DNA from: Bacillus sp. V2I10 | Lineage (GTDB): Bacteria > Bacillota > Bacilli > Bacillales > Bacillaceae | Direction of reading: 5' to 3' | Assembly (NCBI RefSeq): GCF_030817055.1 | Contig: NZ_JAUSYV010000001.1 | Coordinates: forward strand, 2,318,001 to 2,382,000 | DNA length: 64,000 nucleotides | Made by a program: the position numbers and the translations under genes | Notes under the pieces: generated by a model | The model's database searches: none | Seen by the model: only the letters and a program-made list of their open reading frames with translations | Told to the model about the DNA's origin: nothing | Part shown: in pieces, positions 9,636-18,167 of the stretch | How positions within the stretch are numbered: position 1 is the stretch's first letter | Layout of the letters: every line of letters starts with the position of its first letter

Positions 9636-9651
9636 TGGCATGAATCTTGCA
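9636..9651 (+). promoter_or_regulatory. Sigma-54 (-24/-12) promoter
   Basis: TGGCATGAATCTTGCA: GG (9637-9638) and GC (9649-9650) have the obligatory 10-nt separation, and TGGCA-N6-TTGCA matches the consensus. It predicts a start near 9663 and a leader of about 115 nt before the transporter gene. The leader carries a strong orphan Shine-Dalgarno (AAGGAGGAG near 9685) with no start codon behind it. Confidence 0.88.
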
Positions 9652-9778
9652 ATGATTAAAGGTATAAAATATCCATTTTATAAAAAGGAGGAGATATATC
9701 ACCTACTATTATTTCTCTATCAAAAATCCCATTTTTAGTTGAGCTTGTGAATATTGAATGATTAGTTGGGGGGATTAG

Positions 9779-11077
9779 ATGTTAGGTTTATTAGGGTTTT
9801 TAACTATCGGTGTTTTTCTTTACCTAATTATGACAAATCGTTTATCAGTCTTAATTGCTTTGGTTATTGTACCTGTTGTTTTTGCTTTGATTGGTGGATT
9901 TGGTCTGGAAATAGGAGAAATGATGTTAGCTGGTATCGAAAAAGTTGCTCCTACAGGGATTATGATCGCCTTCGCTATTTTGTACTTTGGGTTGATGATT
10001 GACACTGGTTTATTTGATCCCATTATTTCTCGAATGCTTCGCTTAGTTAAAGGAGACCCATTGAAGGTTGTTATAGGCACAGCTGTAATTACCATGCTTG
10101 TATCGTTAGATGGCGATGGTGCCTCTACTTTTATGATCACTGTTACAGCCTTACTTCCTCTTTATAAGAGGTTAAAGATGAATCCTCTCATATTATCAGG
10201 GGTTGTTGCCTTGGGTGCTGGAGTCATGAATCTTGCGCCATGGGGTGGCCCCACTGCAAGAGCGATGACAACGTTTAATGCAGATTCTGCTCAACTATTT
10301 AATCCGGTTTTACCTGCCATGGTTGCCGGTATCTTGTGGGTATTGTTTTCAGCTTTCTGGCTTGGAAAAAAAGAGAGGCATAGGTTAGGCATTGTTGAAA
10401 TGGAGGAGGATTATGCGGAATTAATAACAGAACATGCAGCAACTTTAGAGGTCAAACGCCCTCAGCTTTTTTGGTTTAATCTTATCTTAACTGTCATACT
10501 TCTAATAGCCTTAATCAAGGTATGGTTACCACTCCCTATTTTATTTATTGTTGCTTTTGCCATTGCACTTTTAGTGAATTTTCCAAATCCTCAAGAACAA
10601 CAAAAACGAATATCAAGTCATGCAAGCAACGTTGTAATGGTTTCTACAATGATTTTTGCGGCAGGAATTTTTACTGGTATTCTTACAGGAACTAAAATGA
10701 TTGATGGGATGGCTTCTTCTATGGTTTCTATTATTCCTGAATCGTTGGCTGCCTATCTGCCGGTCCTGGTAGCCATTACGAGTATGCCTCTCAGCTTAGT
10801 CTTTACACCTGATGCCTATTATTTTGGAGTTCTTCCTATTATTAGTCAAACAGCTTCTACTTTCGGTATTGATCCGATTGAAATCGGTCGAGCAGCTATA
10901 TTGGGACAAATGACAACTGGATTTCCATTAAGTCCACTAACTGCCTCTACGTTTATTCTTATAGGATTATCAGGAGTTACTTTAGGTGATCATCAGCGAT
11001 TTATTTTTAAATGGGCATTTGGAACAACAATTATCATGACCATCATGGCATTAATAACAGGAGCTATTACTATTTGA
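9779..11077 (+). CDS. CitMHS-family carboxylate transporter
   Basis: The 432-residue integral membrane protein has about 11-12 hydrophobic segments spread over its length, as in the CitM/CitH citrate-metal:proton symporter family. Family-like stretches are the start MLGLLGFLTIGVFLYLIMTNR, LVSLDGDGASTFMITVTALLPLYKRL and NLAPWGGPTARAMT. A central charged loop (about 195-225, KKERHRLGIVEMEEDY) splits the two halves, and a second ProGly/TGFPLSPLTAST loop lies near the end. GGGGGG lies 6 nt upstream of the ATG. It is first in a probable operon behind the -24/-12 promoter, followed after 10 bp by an AtuA-type gene, so it probably imports the organic acid these enzymes act on. Citrate itself is not proven. 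Confidence 0.88.
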   Translation: MLGLLGFLTIGVFLYLIMTNRLSVLIALVIVPVVFALIGGFGLEIGEMMLAGIEKVAPTGIMIAFAILYFGLMIDTGLFDPIISRMLRLVKGDPLKVVIGTAVITMLVSLDGDGASTFMITVTALLPLYKRLKMNPLILSGVVALGAGVMNLAPWGGPTARAMTTFNADSAQLFNPVLPAMVAGILWVLFSAFWLGKKERHRLGIVEMEEDYAELITEHAATLEVKRPQLFWFNLILTVILLIALIKVWLPLPILFIVAFAIALLVNFPNPQEQQKRISSHASNVVMVSTMIFAAGIFTGILTGTKMIDGMASSMVSIIPESLAAYLPVLVAITSMPLSLVFTPDAYYFGVLPIISQTASTFGIDPIEIGRAAILGQMTTGFPLSPLTASTFILIGLSGVTLGDHQRFIFKWAFGTTIIMTIMALITGAITI

Positions 11078-11087
11078 GGTGATAAAA

Positions 11088-12422
11088 ATGATTAGAATTG
11101 GATCTGGAGCAGGGTTTTCGGGAGACCGACTAGAACCAGCTGTTATATTAGCAGAAAAAGGAAAGTTAGATTATCTTGTGCTAGAATGTTTGGCTGAAAG
11201 AACGATTGCTCTAGCACAAAAGCGAAAACGTCAAAATCCTTCATTGGGTTATGATCCCTTATTAGAAAAAAGAATGGAACTTCTTTTACCCGTAATTAGT
11301 AAAAACAAAATTCGGCTTATTACGAATATGGGAGCTGCAAATCCCATTAGTGCTGCTGAAAAGATTGTAGATATCGCCAAACGCCTTAAAGTTTCTATAA
11401 AGGTGGCGGCTGTAACGGGAGACGATGTTCTAAAGTTCATTAGCTCTGATGAACCTGCTTTAGAGACGAATGAATCAATATCAACCTTTGGGGATGTAAT
11501 TTCTGCAAACGCTTACCTGGGTGTGAAATCCATATTACCAGCCTTGGAGACAGGTGCTGACATTATTATTACTGGTAGGGTAGCTGATCCTTCCTTGTTT
11601 CTTGCCCCTATGGTTTACCATTTTGGTTGGTCCTTAGATGATGTAGATCGTATGGCGCAGGGAACAGTAGTTGGACACTTATTAGAATGTGGAGGCCAAA
11701 TTGCTGGTGGATATTTTGCTGATCCAGGCAAAAAAGATGTGCCGAATTTTTCCCAATTAGGATTCCCTTACGCTGAGGTAAATGCAGATGGAGCAGCTGT
11801 TATCAGTAAAGTAGAAGGTACAGGGGGAGTGATTAATTTAGCCACAGTAAAAGAGCAACTTCTTTATGAAGTAATGAATCCACACCAGTATATAACACCC
11901 GATGTTATTGCTGATTTTACTTCCGTTCATGTACGCGAAATTGCACCAAATTGCATTGAGATTTATGGTGGGAAAGGTATACGTAGACCTGACAATCTAA
12001 AAGTGAGTGTAGGCTATGAAGCAGGATTTATAGGAGAAGGGGAAATTTCTTACGCTGGATCCAATGCTTTAGGTAGAGCTAAGTTAGCTGGAGAAGTCGT
12101 ATATCTTCGATTGAAAGAAGACTTTCCAGATCTTCGAATTGATTATATTGGCATATCTTCCGTTCATCGAGCGTCGTTTCAGCACTCTTCACCTTATGAA
12201 ATACGACTGCGAATTGCAGGTAAAGGGTCTACGCTAGAAGAGGCAGTAAAAATTGGAGAAGAAGTGGAAGCTCTCTACACGAATGGACCAGCAGGTGGAG
12301 GGGGAGCACGAAAGTATACGAATGAAGTAGTTGGTGTAATTTCTACCTTAATTCCACGAGACAAAATAGATACACGTATTACGATAAAGGAGAGTTTAAG
12401 GAATGAAGAAAAAATTATATGA
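11088..12422 (+). CDS. AtuA/DUF1446 family protein
   Basis: The 444-residue cytosolic protein fits the DUF1446 family, named after AtuA of acyclic terpene utilisation in Pseudomonas: N-terminal IGSGAGFSGDRLEPA, DYLVLECLAERT, ITNMGAANP, IITGRVADPSLFLAP and GHLLECGGQIAGGYF. The reaction is not firmly established; carboxylase-associated or acyl-CoA-related roles have been proposed. I chose ATG 11088 because GAGGTG lies 6 nt upstream; GTG 11079 is part of that site. It starts 10 bp after the transporter and overlaps the next gene by 20 bp, so the three are translated together. In many relatives the small downstream domain is fused to this protein. Confidence 0.88.
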   Translation: MIRIGSGAGFSGDRLEPAVILAEKGKLDYLVLECLAERTIALAQKRKRQNPSLGYDPLLEKRMELLLPVISKNKIRLITNMGAANPISAAEKIVDIAKRLKVSIKVAAVTGDDVLKFISSDEPALETNESISTFGDVISANAYLGVKSILPALETGADIIITGRVADPSLFLAPMVYHFGWSLDDVDRMAQGTVVGHLLECGGQIAGGYFADPGKKDVPNFSQLGFPYAEVNADGAAVISKVEGTGGVINLATVKEQLLYEVMNPHQYITPDVIADFTSVHVREIAPNCIEIYGGKGIRRPDNLKVSVGYEAGFIGEGEISYAGSNALGRAKLAGEVVYLRLKEDFPDLRIDYIGISSVHRASFQHSSPYEIRLRIAGKGSTLEEAVKIGEEVEALYTNGPAGGGGARKYTNEVVGVISTLIPRDKIDTRITIKESLRNEEKII

Positions 12423-12723
12423 ACTTGCTCATAGCCGTGCTGGTGATAAGGGAAACACGCTCATGTTATCTCTCATTCCATATAACGAAAAAGATTACTC
12501 GATGTTATGTGAAAAGGTTACAGCGACAGCAGTTAAGAAACATTTAAAGGAGATTGTGGAAGGGGATATCGTTCGTTATGAGGTTCCGAATATAGCAGCA
12601 CTCCAGTTTGTCTGTCATCAAGCTCTGCTTGGTGGTGTGACTACTTCCTTAGGAATGGACACCCATGGAAAGAGCTTAAGTTATGCATTGCTTGAGATGG
12701 AAATAGAAGTAGAGATAAGCTAG
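12403..12723 (+). CDS. Small AtuA-associated domain protein
   Basis: The 106-residue protein resembles the C-terminal ferredoxin-fold-like domain found at the end of long AtuA proteins: LYELAHSRAGDKGNTLMLSLIPY at the start and LGMDTHGKSLSYALLEMEI at the end. AAGGAG at 12387-12392 precedes ATG 12403 by 10 nt, and the gene overlaps the preceding AtuA gene by 20 bp in another frame. This suggests a stoichiometric partner subunit of that protein. It is last in the transporter operon; I see no clear terminator after it. Function is inferred from association only. Confidence 0.8.
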   Translation: MKKKLYELAHSRAGDKGNTLMLSLIPYNEKDYSMLCEKVTATAVKKHLKEIVEGDIVRYEVPNIAALQFVCHQALLGGVTTSLGMDTHGKSLSYALLEMEIEVEIS

Positions 12724-12983
12724 CTGAATTCGTACACATCGTGAAAATTAGTTCTTTACTAATAATGAATTCAAGAAAAATACTAATCCCTTGTATGATT
12801 TGAAGAAGCCATATTTAAAGGAGAAATATCTGATGGTTAAAATTGAAAATCTATATATAAAGTTAACTTAAGCAAATCTTAGTTAATTTAAAAATTGTAT
12901 TCTGTTTAACAGTTATTCAATTCAAGATACATCTAGACACTTATTAATTATTCTTAAATAGATTAGAGGAGGTCAAAGAAACA

Positions 12984-14102
12984 ATGAAAAAACCCTCAAA
13001 TAAAAGATTATTAAGCAGTATCTTGGTTACTATCCTTATCATCTCAGTATTTAATACAACTGTTTTCGCAAAAAATGAGAACAATAATAGCAAAGTAGCT
13101 AAACCAACTGCTTCCTCAGTATCAGGAACGTACTACCGAGAGCAGAAAATAACTTTAAATTCAACTACAACGGGTGTGAAAATTTACTACACGACAGATG
13201 GAAATTCTCCAACAAATAAAAGTACGTTGTATACTGGACCAATCATCGTTAATAAAAATACAACACTTAAAGCAATAGCAGTAAGAGGGAATGTGAACAG
13301 TAAAGCATTAGGCGTAAATAAAGGAAAAACTTATAGTGATGTAGCGACGTTCACTTACTCATTTGAGAGTAGACCATCATTGGCTTCTAAATTCTTATCA
13401 TTTACTTATAAAACAATGCCCTACCGTCTCTATGTACCGGAAAACTATAATCCAACTAAGTCTTATCCCCTTGTTTTATTTTTACATGGAGGTGGGGAAC
13501 GTGGCAATGATAATGAAAAACAGCTAATTGCGAATGACGGTGCTGTAATCTGGGCAGCTCCAGAAAATCAAGCCAAACATCCTGCTTTTGTATTGGCTCC
13601 CCAAGCAAGAAATGTACCTAGTGGTGGATTTACTGTTACTAGAGATTCCAATAATAATATTAATTTAAGCAAAGTATTTGAAGTTTCAGAAGACCTGAAA
13701 ATGGCATATGAAGTCCTGCAACATGTAAGAAAAAAATACAATATAGATAGTAACCGCCTTTATTCAACTGGTTTATCACAGGGTGGGTTTGGTACATTTA
13801 ATATAAACCTAGAACATCCTGACTTGTTTGCTGCGATGGTTCCCATAGCTGGCGGCGCTGATCCGGCTAAGGCCCATTTACTTACTTACAAACCAATATG
13901 GGCATTTCACGGAGAAGATGATTCGGTTATTCCTGTTTCATATTCACGAAATATAATAAATGCTATTAAATACGCTGGAGGAAATCCAATCTACACTGAA
14001 TACCCGGAAGAAATGAAGTATGATCATGCATCATGGGTACCTGCTTATGAAAATGAAGAAATGATAGAGTGGGTATTCCAACAGGTGAAATCCTCAAATT
14101 AA
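12984..14102 (+). CDS. Secreted alpha/beta-hydrolase (esterase-like) with CHB_HEX_C domain
   Basis: The 372-residue protein begins with a signal peptide (KRLLSSILVTILIISVFNTTVFA). Residues about 38-125 form a chitobiase/beta-hexosaminidase C-terminal-type domain (YYTTDGNSPTNKSTLYTGPI, TLKAIAV), often a carbohydrate-adherent module. Residues about 130-370 are an alpha/beta hydrolase of the feruloyl-esterase/PHB-depolymerase-like group: HGGGERGND (oxyanion region), GLSQGG (nucleophile Ser), GEDDSVIP (Asp) and DHASW (His). It probably cleaves an ester bond in plant cell wall material outside the cell. AGAGGAGGT lies 11 nt before the ATG. It stands alone, followed by hairpins at 14175-14245. Confidence 0.85.
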   Translation: MKKPSNKRLLSSILVTILIISVFNTTVFAKNENNNSKVAKPTASSVSGTYYREQKITLNSTTTGVKIYYTTDGNSPTNKSTLYTGPIIVNKNTTLKAIAVRGNVNSKALGVNKGKTYSDVATFTYSFESRPSLASKFLSFTYKTMPYRLYVPENYNPTKSYPLVLFLHGGGERGNDNEKQLIANDGAVIWAAPENQAKHPAFVLAPQARNVPSGGFTVTRDSNNNINLSKVFEVSEDLKMAYEVLQHVRKKYNIDSNRLYSTGLSQGGFGTFNINLEHPDLFAAMVPIAGGADPAKAHLLTYKPIWAFHGEDDSVIPVSYSRNIINAIKYAGGNPIYTEYPEEMKYDHASWVPAYENEEMIEWVFQQVKSSN

Positions 14103-14174
14103 AAAGAATGAACACATTTGTAAAAAGGCAAGCTTACCTCTAATGTAGGATGATATTATCCTCTTAAGATAGTA

Positions 14175-14245
14175 AGTGTAAAAGACCACGAACAACCGTG
14201 GATGTTACACTACTACCTGAGGGGATTTTTTCTGTGAAATCCCTT
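14175..14245 (+). terminator. Two tandem hairpins after the esterase gene
   Basis: First hairpin: AGTGTAA (14175-14181) pairs with TTACACT (14205-14211) around an inner CCACG/CGTGG. Second hairpin: AGGGGATTT (14220-14228) pairs with AAATCCCTT (14237-14245) with one mismatch. T residues are in the second loop rather than after it, so it is a less standard terminator. Confidence 0.5.
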
Positions 14246-14700
14246 ATAATGACGTTTGTAAAAATGTAAAAACAATTTATGAACATTCGTCATTTTTTAT
14301 ACACTTTTTAGAACATTTTCTACTAATTATCGACCTTCAACTTGATCTTTGCTGCTAACTCATATGTAATCAACTTACGAATTTCCATTTGCTACTTTAC
14401 CTTCTCTTATTCTACCTACAGCCTATTGATATACTGTAGGAATACTACTGAATTAGTCTTCACAATGCCTCATTAGACTTGTTTCAAAAACCTTAACGTT
14501 GTTAAAACACCGAAATTTTTATTTCTTAACTGCTTATCGTTGTAAATCCGCGTTTTCCTGACTGTACTCCATAAAGTGTTGGCTTGCGGGAACGGCTTCC
14601 CTCTCATCATTCGCAGGTTTTAGCTTGAATAGAAGATTGTAAGAAAGATCCTTCTTTTGGCCCGTTAACATGTATTCTATTTAAAAAAATCAGAATATTC
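14246..14700 (+). other. Non-coding stretch
   Basis: No reading frame with a credible start, ribosome binding site or family resemblance was seen on either strand. The sequence is AT-rich and looks like decayed or spacer DNA up to the promoter of the M20 peptidase gene. Confidence 0.5.
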
Positions 14701-14737
14701 TATAATATAAATGAATAAATTTAGAATTTCTAAATTT
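14701..14737 (+). promoter_or_regulatory. -10 box with an adjacent perfect 21-bp palindrome
   Basis: TATAAT at 14701-14706 is followed at 14717-14737 by AAATTTAGAA-T-TTCTAAATTT, a perfect 10-bp inverted repeat around one base, 28 bp before the M20 peptidase ATG. No good -35 box is visible. The position suits a repressor operator; it shares the TTAGAA core with the repeats at 9367-9465. Confidence 0.4.
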
Positions 14738-14764
14738 TAATCAAAACAAGGAGGAATACGAGTA

Positions 14765-16159
14765 ATGAAAAAACTTTCTTGGAAAGCAGTAACAATTATT
14801 ATGACCACATCAGTTCTGTGTCTCTCTGCCTTTTCTTACAACGCATCTTTACAAGATCAAACCAATAGTAAAAGTAAAGGGGAAAACGAGGATACCTCGT
14901 ACAATTTATCACCGGAAGTAAAAAAATATTATGAGCAAATCTCAGCAAATGTTCAAGTTAAACAAGGATTAGATTTCATTAAAGCTGACCATGAACAAAC
15001 AATCGCTGAACAAATTGAAATCACAGAGATTCCAGCCCCGCCTTTTAAAGAACAACTACGTGCTGAAGATTACAAGAAACGACTAGAAGAGGTAGGACTA
15101 AAAGATGTGCAAATGGATGAGGAGGGCAATGTATTTGGTGTTCGTCAAGGAACAGGGGACGGTCCTGTATTGTTTGTTTCAGCACATTTAGATACAGTCT
15201 TTCCAGAAGGTACTGACACTAAGGTCATAGAAAAAGACGGGATATTATATGCGCCGGGAATATCAGATGACGGAAGAGGATTAGCAGCACTTCTTTCCAT
15301 AGTAAGGGCCTTCAATGAGTCAGGTATTCAGACGAAAGGGGACATTATCTTTGGAGGAACGGTTGGAGAAGAAGGATTAGGTGATCTAAGAGGAGTCAAA
15401 GCTTTTTTTAAAGAACACCCTGAAGTAGACGGGTATATTTCATTAGATGGCACAAGTGCAACAGGGATTACATATAAGGCAACTGGAAGTCATCGTTATA
15501 AAATTTCATATAAAGGACCAGGCGGACATAGTTTTGGAGCATTTGGTACACCTAGTGCAATACATGCTTTAGGACGAGCTATTTCTGACATCTCAAATGT
15601 AAAAACAGTAAAGAATCCTAAGACTACATTTACAGTAGGTACTGTAGAAGGTGGAACATCTGTTAACGCAATCGCTGCCGAAGCTAACATGCTTGTAGAT
15701 ATGAGATCAAATGATGAGAATGAATTAGTAGAATTAGAAAACAAAATCTTACGTCTTGCAAAAAATGCAGCAAAAGCTGAAAATAAACGCTGGAAGTTTA
15801 AAGCTGAAAAAGGTATAAAAGCTGAAATTGAATTACTTGGTGATCGTCCTGCAGGAACTCAGCCTGATGATGCATTAAATGTTCAGGCTGCTTGGGCATC
15901 TACTCAGACAATTAATTTATCTCCTACCCTTAATGAGGCCAGTAGTACGGACGCAAATCTCCCAATTAGCCTAGGAATCCCCTCATTAGTGTTAGGAGGA
16001 GGGGGTAAAAGTGGATTAGCTCATTCCCCTGATGAATGGTTTGACCCAACTGATGCTTATCAAGGACCACAAAGAGCATTTTTAACTATGCTTGGTCTTG
16101 TGGGGGTAGATGGTATCTCGGAACCTCTACTACCAGAGTACAAAAGCACAACTAACTAA
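14765..16159 (+). CDS. Exported M20-family metallopeptidase
   Basis: The 464-residue protein has a signal sequence (KKLSWKAVTIIMTTSVLCLSAFSYNA) and an M20/peptidase-T-like dizinc catalytic fold. Metal and catalytic motifs in order are SAHLDTVFP (His, Asp), GISDDGRG (bridging Asp), GTVGEEGLGDLRG (catalytic Glu-Glu), a later SLDGT Asp and LAHSPDEWF (His). The lid domain is at about 235-345 (GPGGHSFGAFG, GTVEGGTSVNAIA). It probably hydrolyses small peptides or N-acyl amino acids at the cell surface. There is a Cys near the signal peptide end (SVLCLS) but not a convincing lipobox. AAGGAGG lies upstream of ATG 14765. It is monocistronic, with a strong hairpin 140 bp downstream. Confidence 0.9.
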   Translation: MKKLSWKAVTIIMTTSVLCLSAFSYNASLQDQTNSKSKGENEDTSYNLSPEVKKYYEQISANVQVKQGLDFIKADHEQTIAEQIEITEIPAPPFKEQLRAEDYKKRLEEVGLKDVQMDEEGNVFGVRQGTGDGPVLFVSAHLDTVFPEGTDTKVIEKDGILYAPGISDDGRGLAALLSIVRAFNESGIQTKGDIIFGGTVGEEGLGDLRGVKAFFKEHPEVDGYISLDGTSATGITYKATGSHRYKISYKGPGGHSFGAFGTPSAIHALGRAISDISNVKTVKNPKTTFTVGTVEGGTSVNAIAAEANMLVDMRSNDENELVELENKILRLAKNAAKAENKRWKFKAEKGIKAEIELLGDRPAGTQPDDALNVQAAWASTQTINLSPTLNEASSTDANLPISLGIPSLVLGGGGKSGLAHSPDEWFDPTDAYQGPQRAFLTMLGLVGVDGISEPLLPEYKSTTN

Positions 16160-16299
16160 CTTTGGTTCTGGTGTGAAAAGGGTTTATAGAGACATAGAGA
16201 CTACATTGTCTGTATAATACCAGATTATGATGCGGTTCCAGACAACTTAATAGGGAACCTTCTGTAATGTTTGATTCCCTATAAGAATTTCTAAAAAGG

Positions 16300-16333
16300 G
16301 ATAAACAAGAGGGCTGTTGCCCTCTTGTTTATC
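16300..16333. terminator. Strong probably bidirectional terminator
   Basis: Perfect 15-bp stem 16300-16314 / 16319-16333 with a 4-nt loop. T residues follow on the minus strand (CCTTTTTAG), so it may serve the small minus-strand gene to its right as well as the M20 peptidase gene on its left. Confidence 0.75.
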
Positions 16334-16476
16334 TATCCTGCTACGCTCGTATTAGTTGAAGAAGCTCTAACTAACTTTAATTTGTGAAATTTGACAATCT
16401 GAGTTTACCATAGGTGACATTCGTTGAGAACAAACAACTATCAATTATCATTTTGCTAACCATTTCATCAATTCCA

Positions 16477-16638
16477 TTATTCTCCACCGCTCGAATAACG
16501 GTTATCTCCCATGGTTATATTCTTGTCTTCCCCCGGATGGTGTCTGACTGTTTTTCTGTTAAAGGTATTCTTCCTTCTTACATCAATCACAAAAGCTAAT
16601 CCTAATACTCCAAGCAATAAAGCGATCAGCCAGGCCAT
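16477..16638 (-). CDS. Small 53-residue membrane protein
   Basis: Reading from ATG 16638, the product is one hydrophobic helix (MAWLIALLLGVLGLAFVIDV) followed by a basic, polar tail (RRKNTFNRKTV, ending DNRYSSGGE). GGGGAGG lies 7 nt upstream of the chosen ATG; another ATG at 16644 is too close to that site. The perfect hairpin at 16300-16333 with a minus-strand T tract would end its transcript. The strong ribosome binding site and clean membrane topology (single span, cytoplasmic positively charged tail) support a real gene. I do not recognise the family. Confidence 0.55.
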   Translation of the reverse strand: MAWLIALLLGVLGLAFVIDVRRKNTFNRKTVRHHPGEDKNITMGDNRYSSGGE

Positions 16639-16659
16639 AATCATTCCTCCCCAGTTTCT

Positions 16660-16857
16660 TCAGATACACCCCAGTGTGCTGTCCCCCGTAAATGGATTTG
16701 CTGAAGGCGCTGAATAAGGGTCTTTTCCTTTTTCAGTTGTTGATGGTGTATTACTGAAGATTAAGTCTTTGCGACATCTCAGGTCAGTATTCAGCGGAGC
16801 GCCCTGTACCGCATCGTTCCATCTTCTCCTAAATGCCGCAAAATAACGGTTTTCCAT
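16660..16857 (-). CDS. Possible 65-residue hypothetical protein
   Basis: This frame begins at ATG 16857 (MENRYFAAFRRRWNDAVQGA) and ends 21 bp before the small membrane protein start, in the same direction. Its C-terminal half (DPYSAPSANPFTGDSTLG) is rich in Pro/Ser/Asn. No ribosome binding site is visible before the ATG and no family is recognised, so it may be chance or a decayed gene. The tight spacing to the downstream small gene is the main point in favour. Confidence 0.25.
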   Translation of the reverse strand: MENRYFAAFRRRWNDAVQGAPLNTDLRCRKDLIFSNTPSTTEKGKDPYSAPSANPFTGDSTLGCI

Positions 16858-17374
16858 GTAGCGCCGATTTTGCTTAATATATATTCAATAGAGCACTAAA
16901 GGTTTCCTTCATTATTTTAAGTGATTTCACCCGAAGACTTCATTCTATTCTTCCCTCTATATAGCATGCATTCCTACAGCATAGAAAATCATTCATTACA
17001 ATTAAACTTGTTAACTTCAAAAAGACAATTATATGAAGATTTTTTTCCTTCATAAATTATTAATTTAGTTTATGGTTGGATCGTTCTAAGTGCAGCAATC
17101 ACTTACATGAATAATTTGAAATATTTAAGAGGGCAAAATGTTATAATTATCAATAAATGGATGAGGATGTGCTGGAAAGAATTACTCTATACCTCACTGA
17201 TTTTAATTATTAAAGAGAGAACGAAATTATTCAGATGGAAGAAAATAGTATAGAAGCTCTCATTTTTACTAGATTGAATCGAATTTCCTTTTTGGTTATG
17301 TATTTAATGCCATAGGGTTTTTTTATTTTTTATTAAGAGAATATGAGGAGAGAAAAAAGAGATTTTGATGCTGC
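16858..17374 (+). other. Non-coding stretch
   Basis: AT-rich sequence with no supported gene, RNA or repeat; it probably contains the promoter of the HAD hydrolase gene, but I see no convincing -35/-10 pair. Confidence 0.5.
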
Positions 17375-17404
17375 ATGAAAAATTGTAAAAAAGGAGCAGG
17401 AATT

Positions 17405-18079
17405 ATGTCTACAGCAATTATTTTTGATATGGATGGCACACTTTTTCAAACCAACAGGATTCTTGAATTATCACTCGATGTAACGTTTGAGTTATTAAGG
17501 GAAAAAAATCTGTGGGATAAAGAAACACCGATAGACAAATACAGAAGGATAATGGGTGTCCCGCTGCCTGCAGTGTGGGAAACTCTGCTCCCAAACCACT
17601 CTATAGATACAAGAAATCTGGCCAATGATTTTTTTCAAAAGCAATTAATAGGCAATATTCATTCTGGCAGGGGAGAATTATACCCGAATGTACTTGAAAT
17701 ATTTCAAAAACTAAAAAAAAATCATTTTCCTATTTTTATTGCCAGCAATGGGCAGACAGAATATCTGGATGCAATTGTTCATTATTATAGTCTTCAAGAA
17801 TTGATTACAGAAATGTTCAGTATTCAGCAAATAGCATCACAAAACAAATCAGAGTTAGTCGGCAAAATCGTTAAAAAATATAATCTGAAAAATGGTTTTG
17901 TGGTGGGGGACAGGCTTACAGATTTTTTAGCCGCTAAAGATAATAATCTAATTTCAATAGGCTGCAGATTCGACTTTGCACAGGAAGAAGAACTATCTCA
18001 AGCTGATTATATCATTGATGATCTGCTGAATGTTGAGAGAATTATCAGCAGCTGTCATTCAGATAGGCTATCAATTTGA
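17405..18079 (+). CDS. HAD-family hydrolase
   Basis: The 224-residue cytosolic protein carries the HAD phosphatase motifs: DMDGTLF at the start (nucleophile and acid/base Asp), FIASNG (motif II Ser), a Lys region near SELVGKIV, and GDRLTDFLAA (motif III/IV Asp residues). The helical cap follows motif I (about 15-85), the type C1 layout of phosphoglycolate-phosphatase-like enzymes. I chose ATG 17405 because AAGGAG lies 8 nt upstream and places the first motif at residues 7-13; ATG 17375 has no site. The substrate is unknown. A broken pentapeptide-repeat gene begins 88 bp downstream. Confidence 0.85.
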   Translation: MSTAIIFDMDGTLFQTNRILELSLDVTFELLREKNLWDKETPIDKYRRIMGVPLPAVWETLLPNHSIDTRNLANDFFQKQLIGNIHSGRGELYPNVLEIFQKLKKNHFPIFIASNGQTEYLDAIVHYYSLQELITEMFSIQQIASQNKSELVGKIVKKYNLKNGFVVGDRLTDFLAAKDNNLISIGCRFDFAQEEELSQADYIIDDLLNVERIISSCHSDRLSI

Positions 18080-18167
18080 GTCGCTGGATTTGACTATTAT
18101 TGGATTTTTTCCATCTTTGAATGGAGCGATTGATTTAAATAAGAAATCTTTAAAAGAAAGTAATAAA

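Noticed and set aside
9685..9693. Strong Shine-Dalgarno AAGGAGGAG in the transporter leader
   Set aside because: No start codon follows at a usable distance; the following frame closes quickly. It is mentioned with the promoter only.
9820..10140. Long reverse-strand frame inside the CitMHS gene
   Set aside because: Shadow frame opposite a clear membrane protein; no ribosome binding site or family wording.
12762..12870. Short frame ending MVKIENLYIKLT with AAAGGAG before its ATG
   Set aside because: The frame after the ATG is only 12 codons. It may be the start of a lost ABC ATPase gene, but there is too little to support a call.
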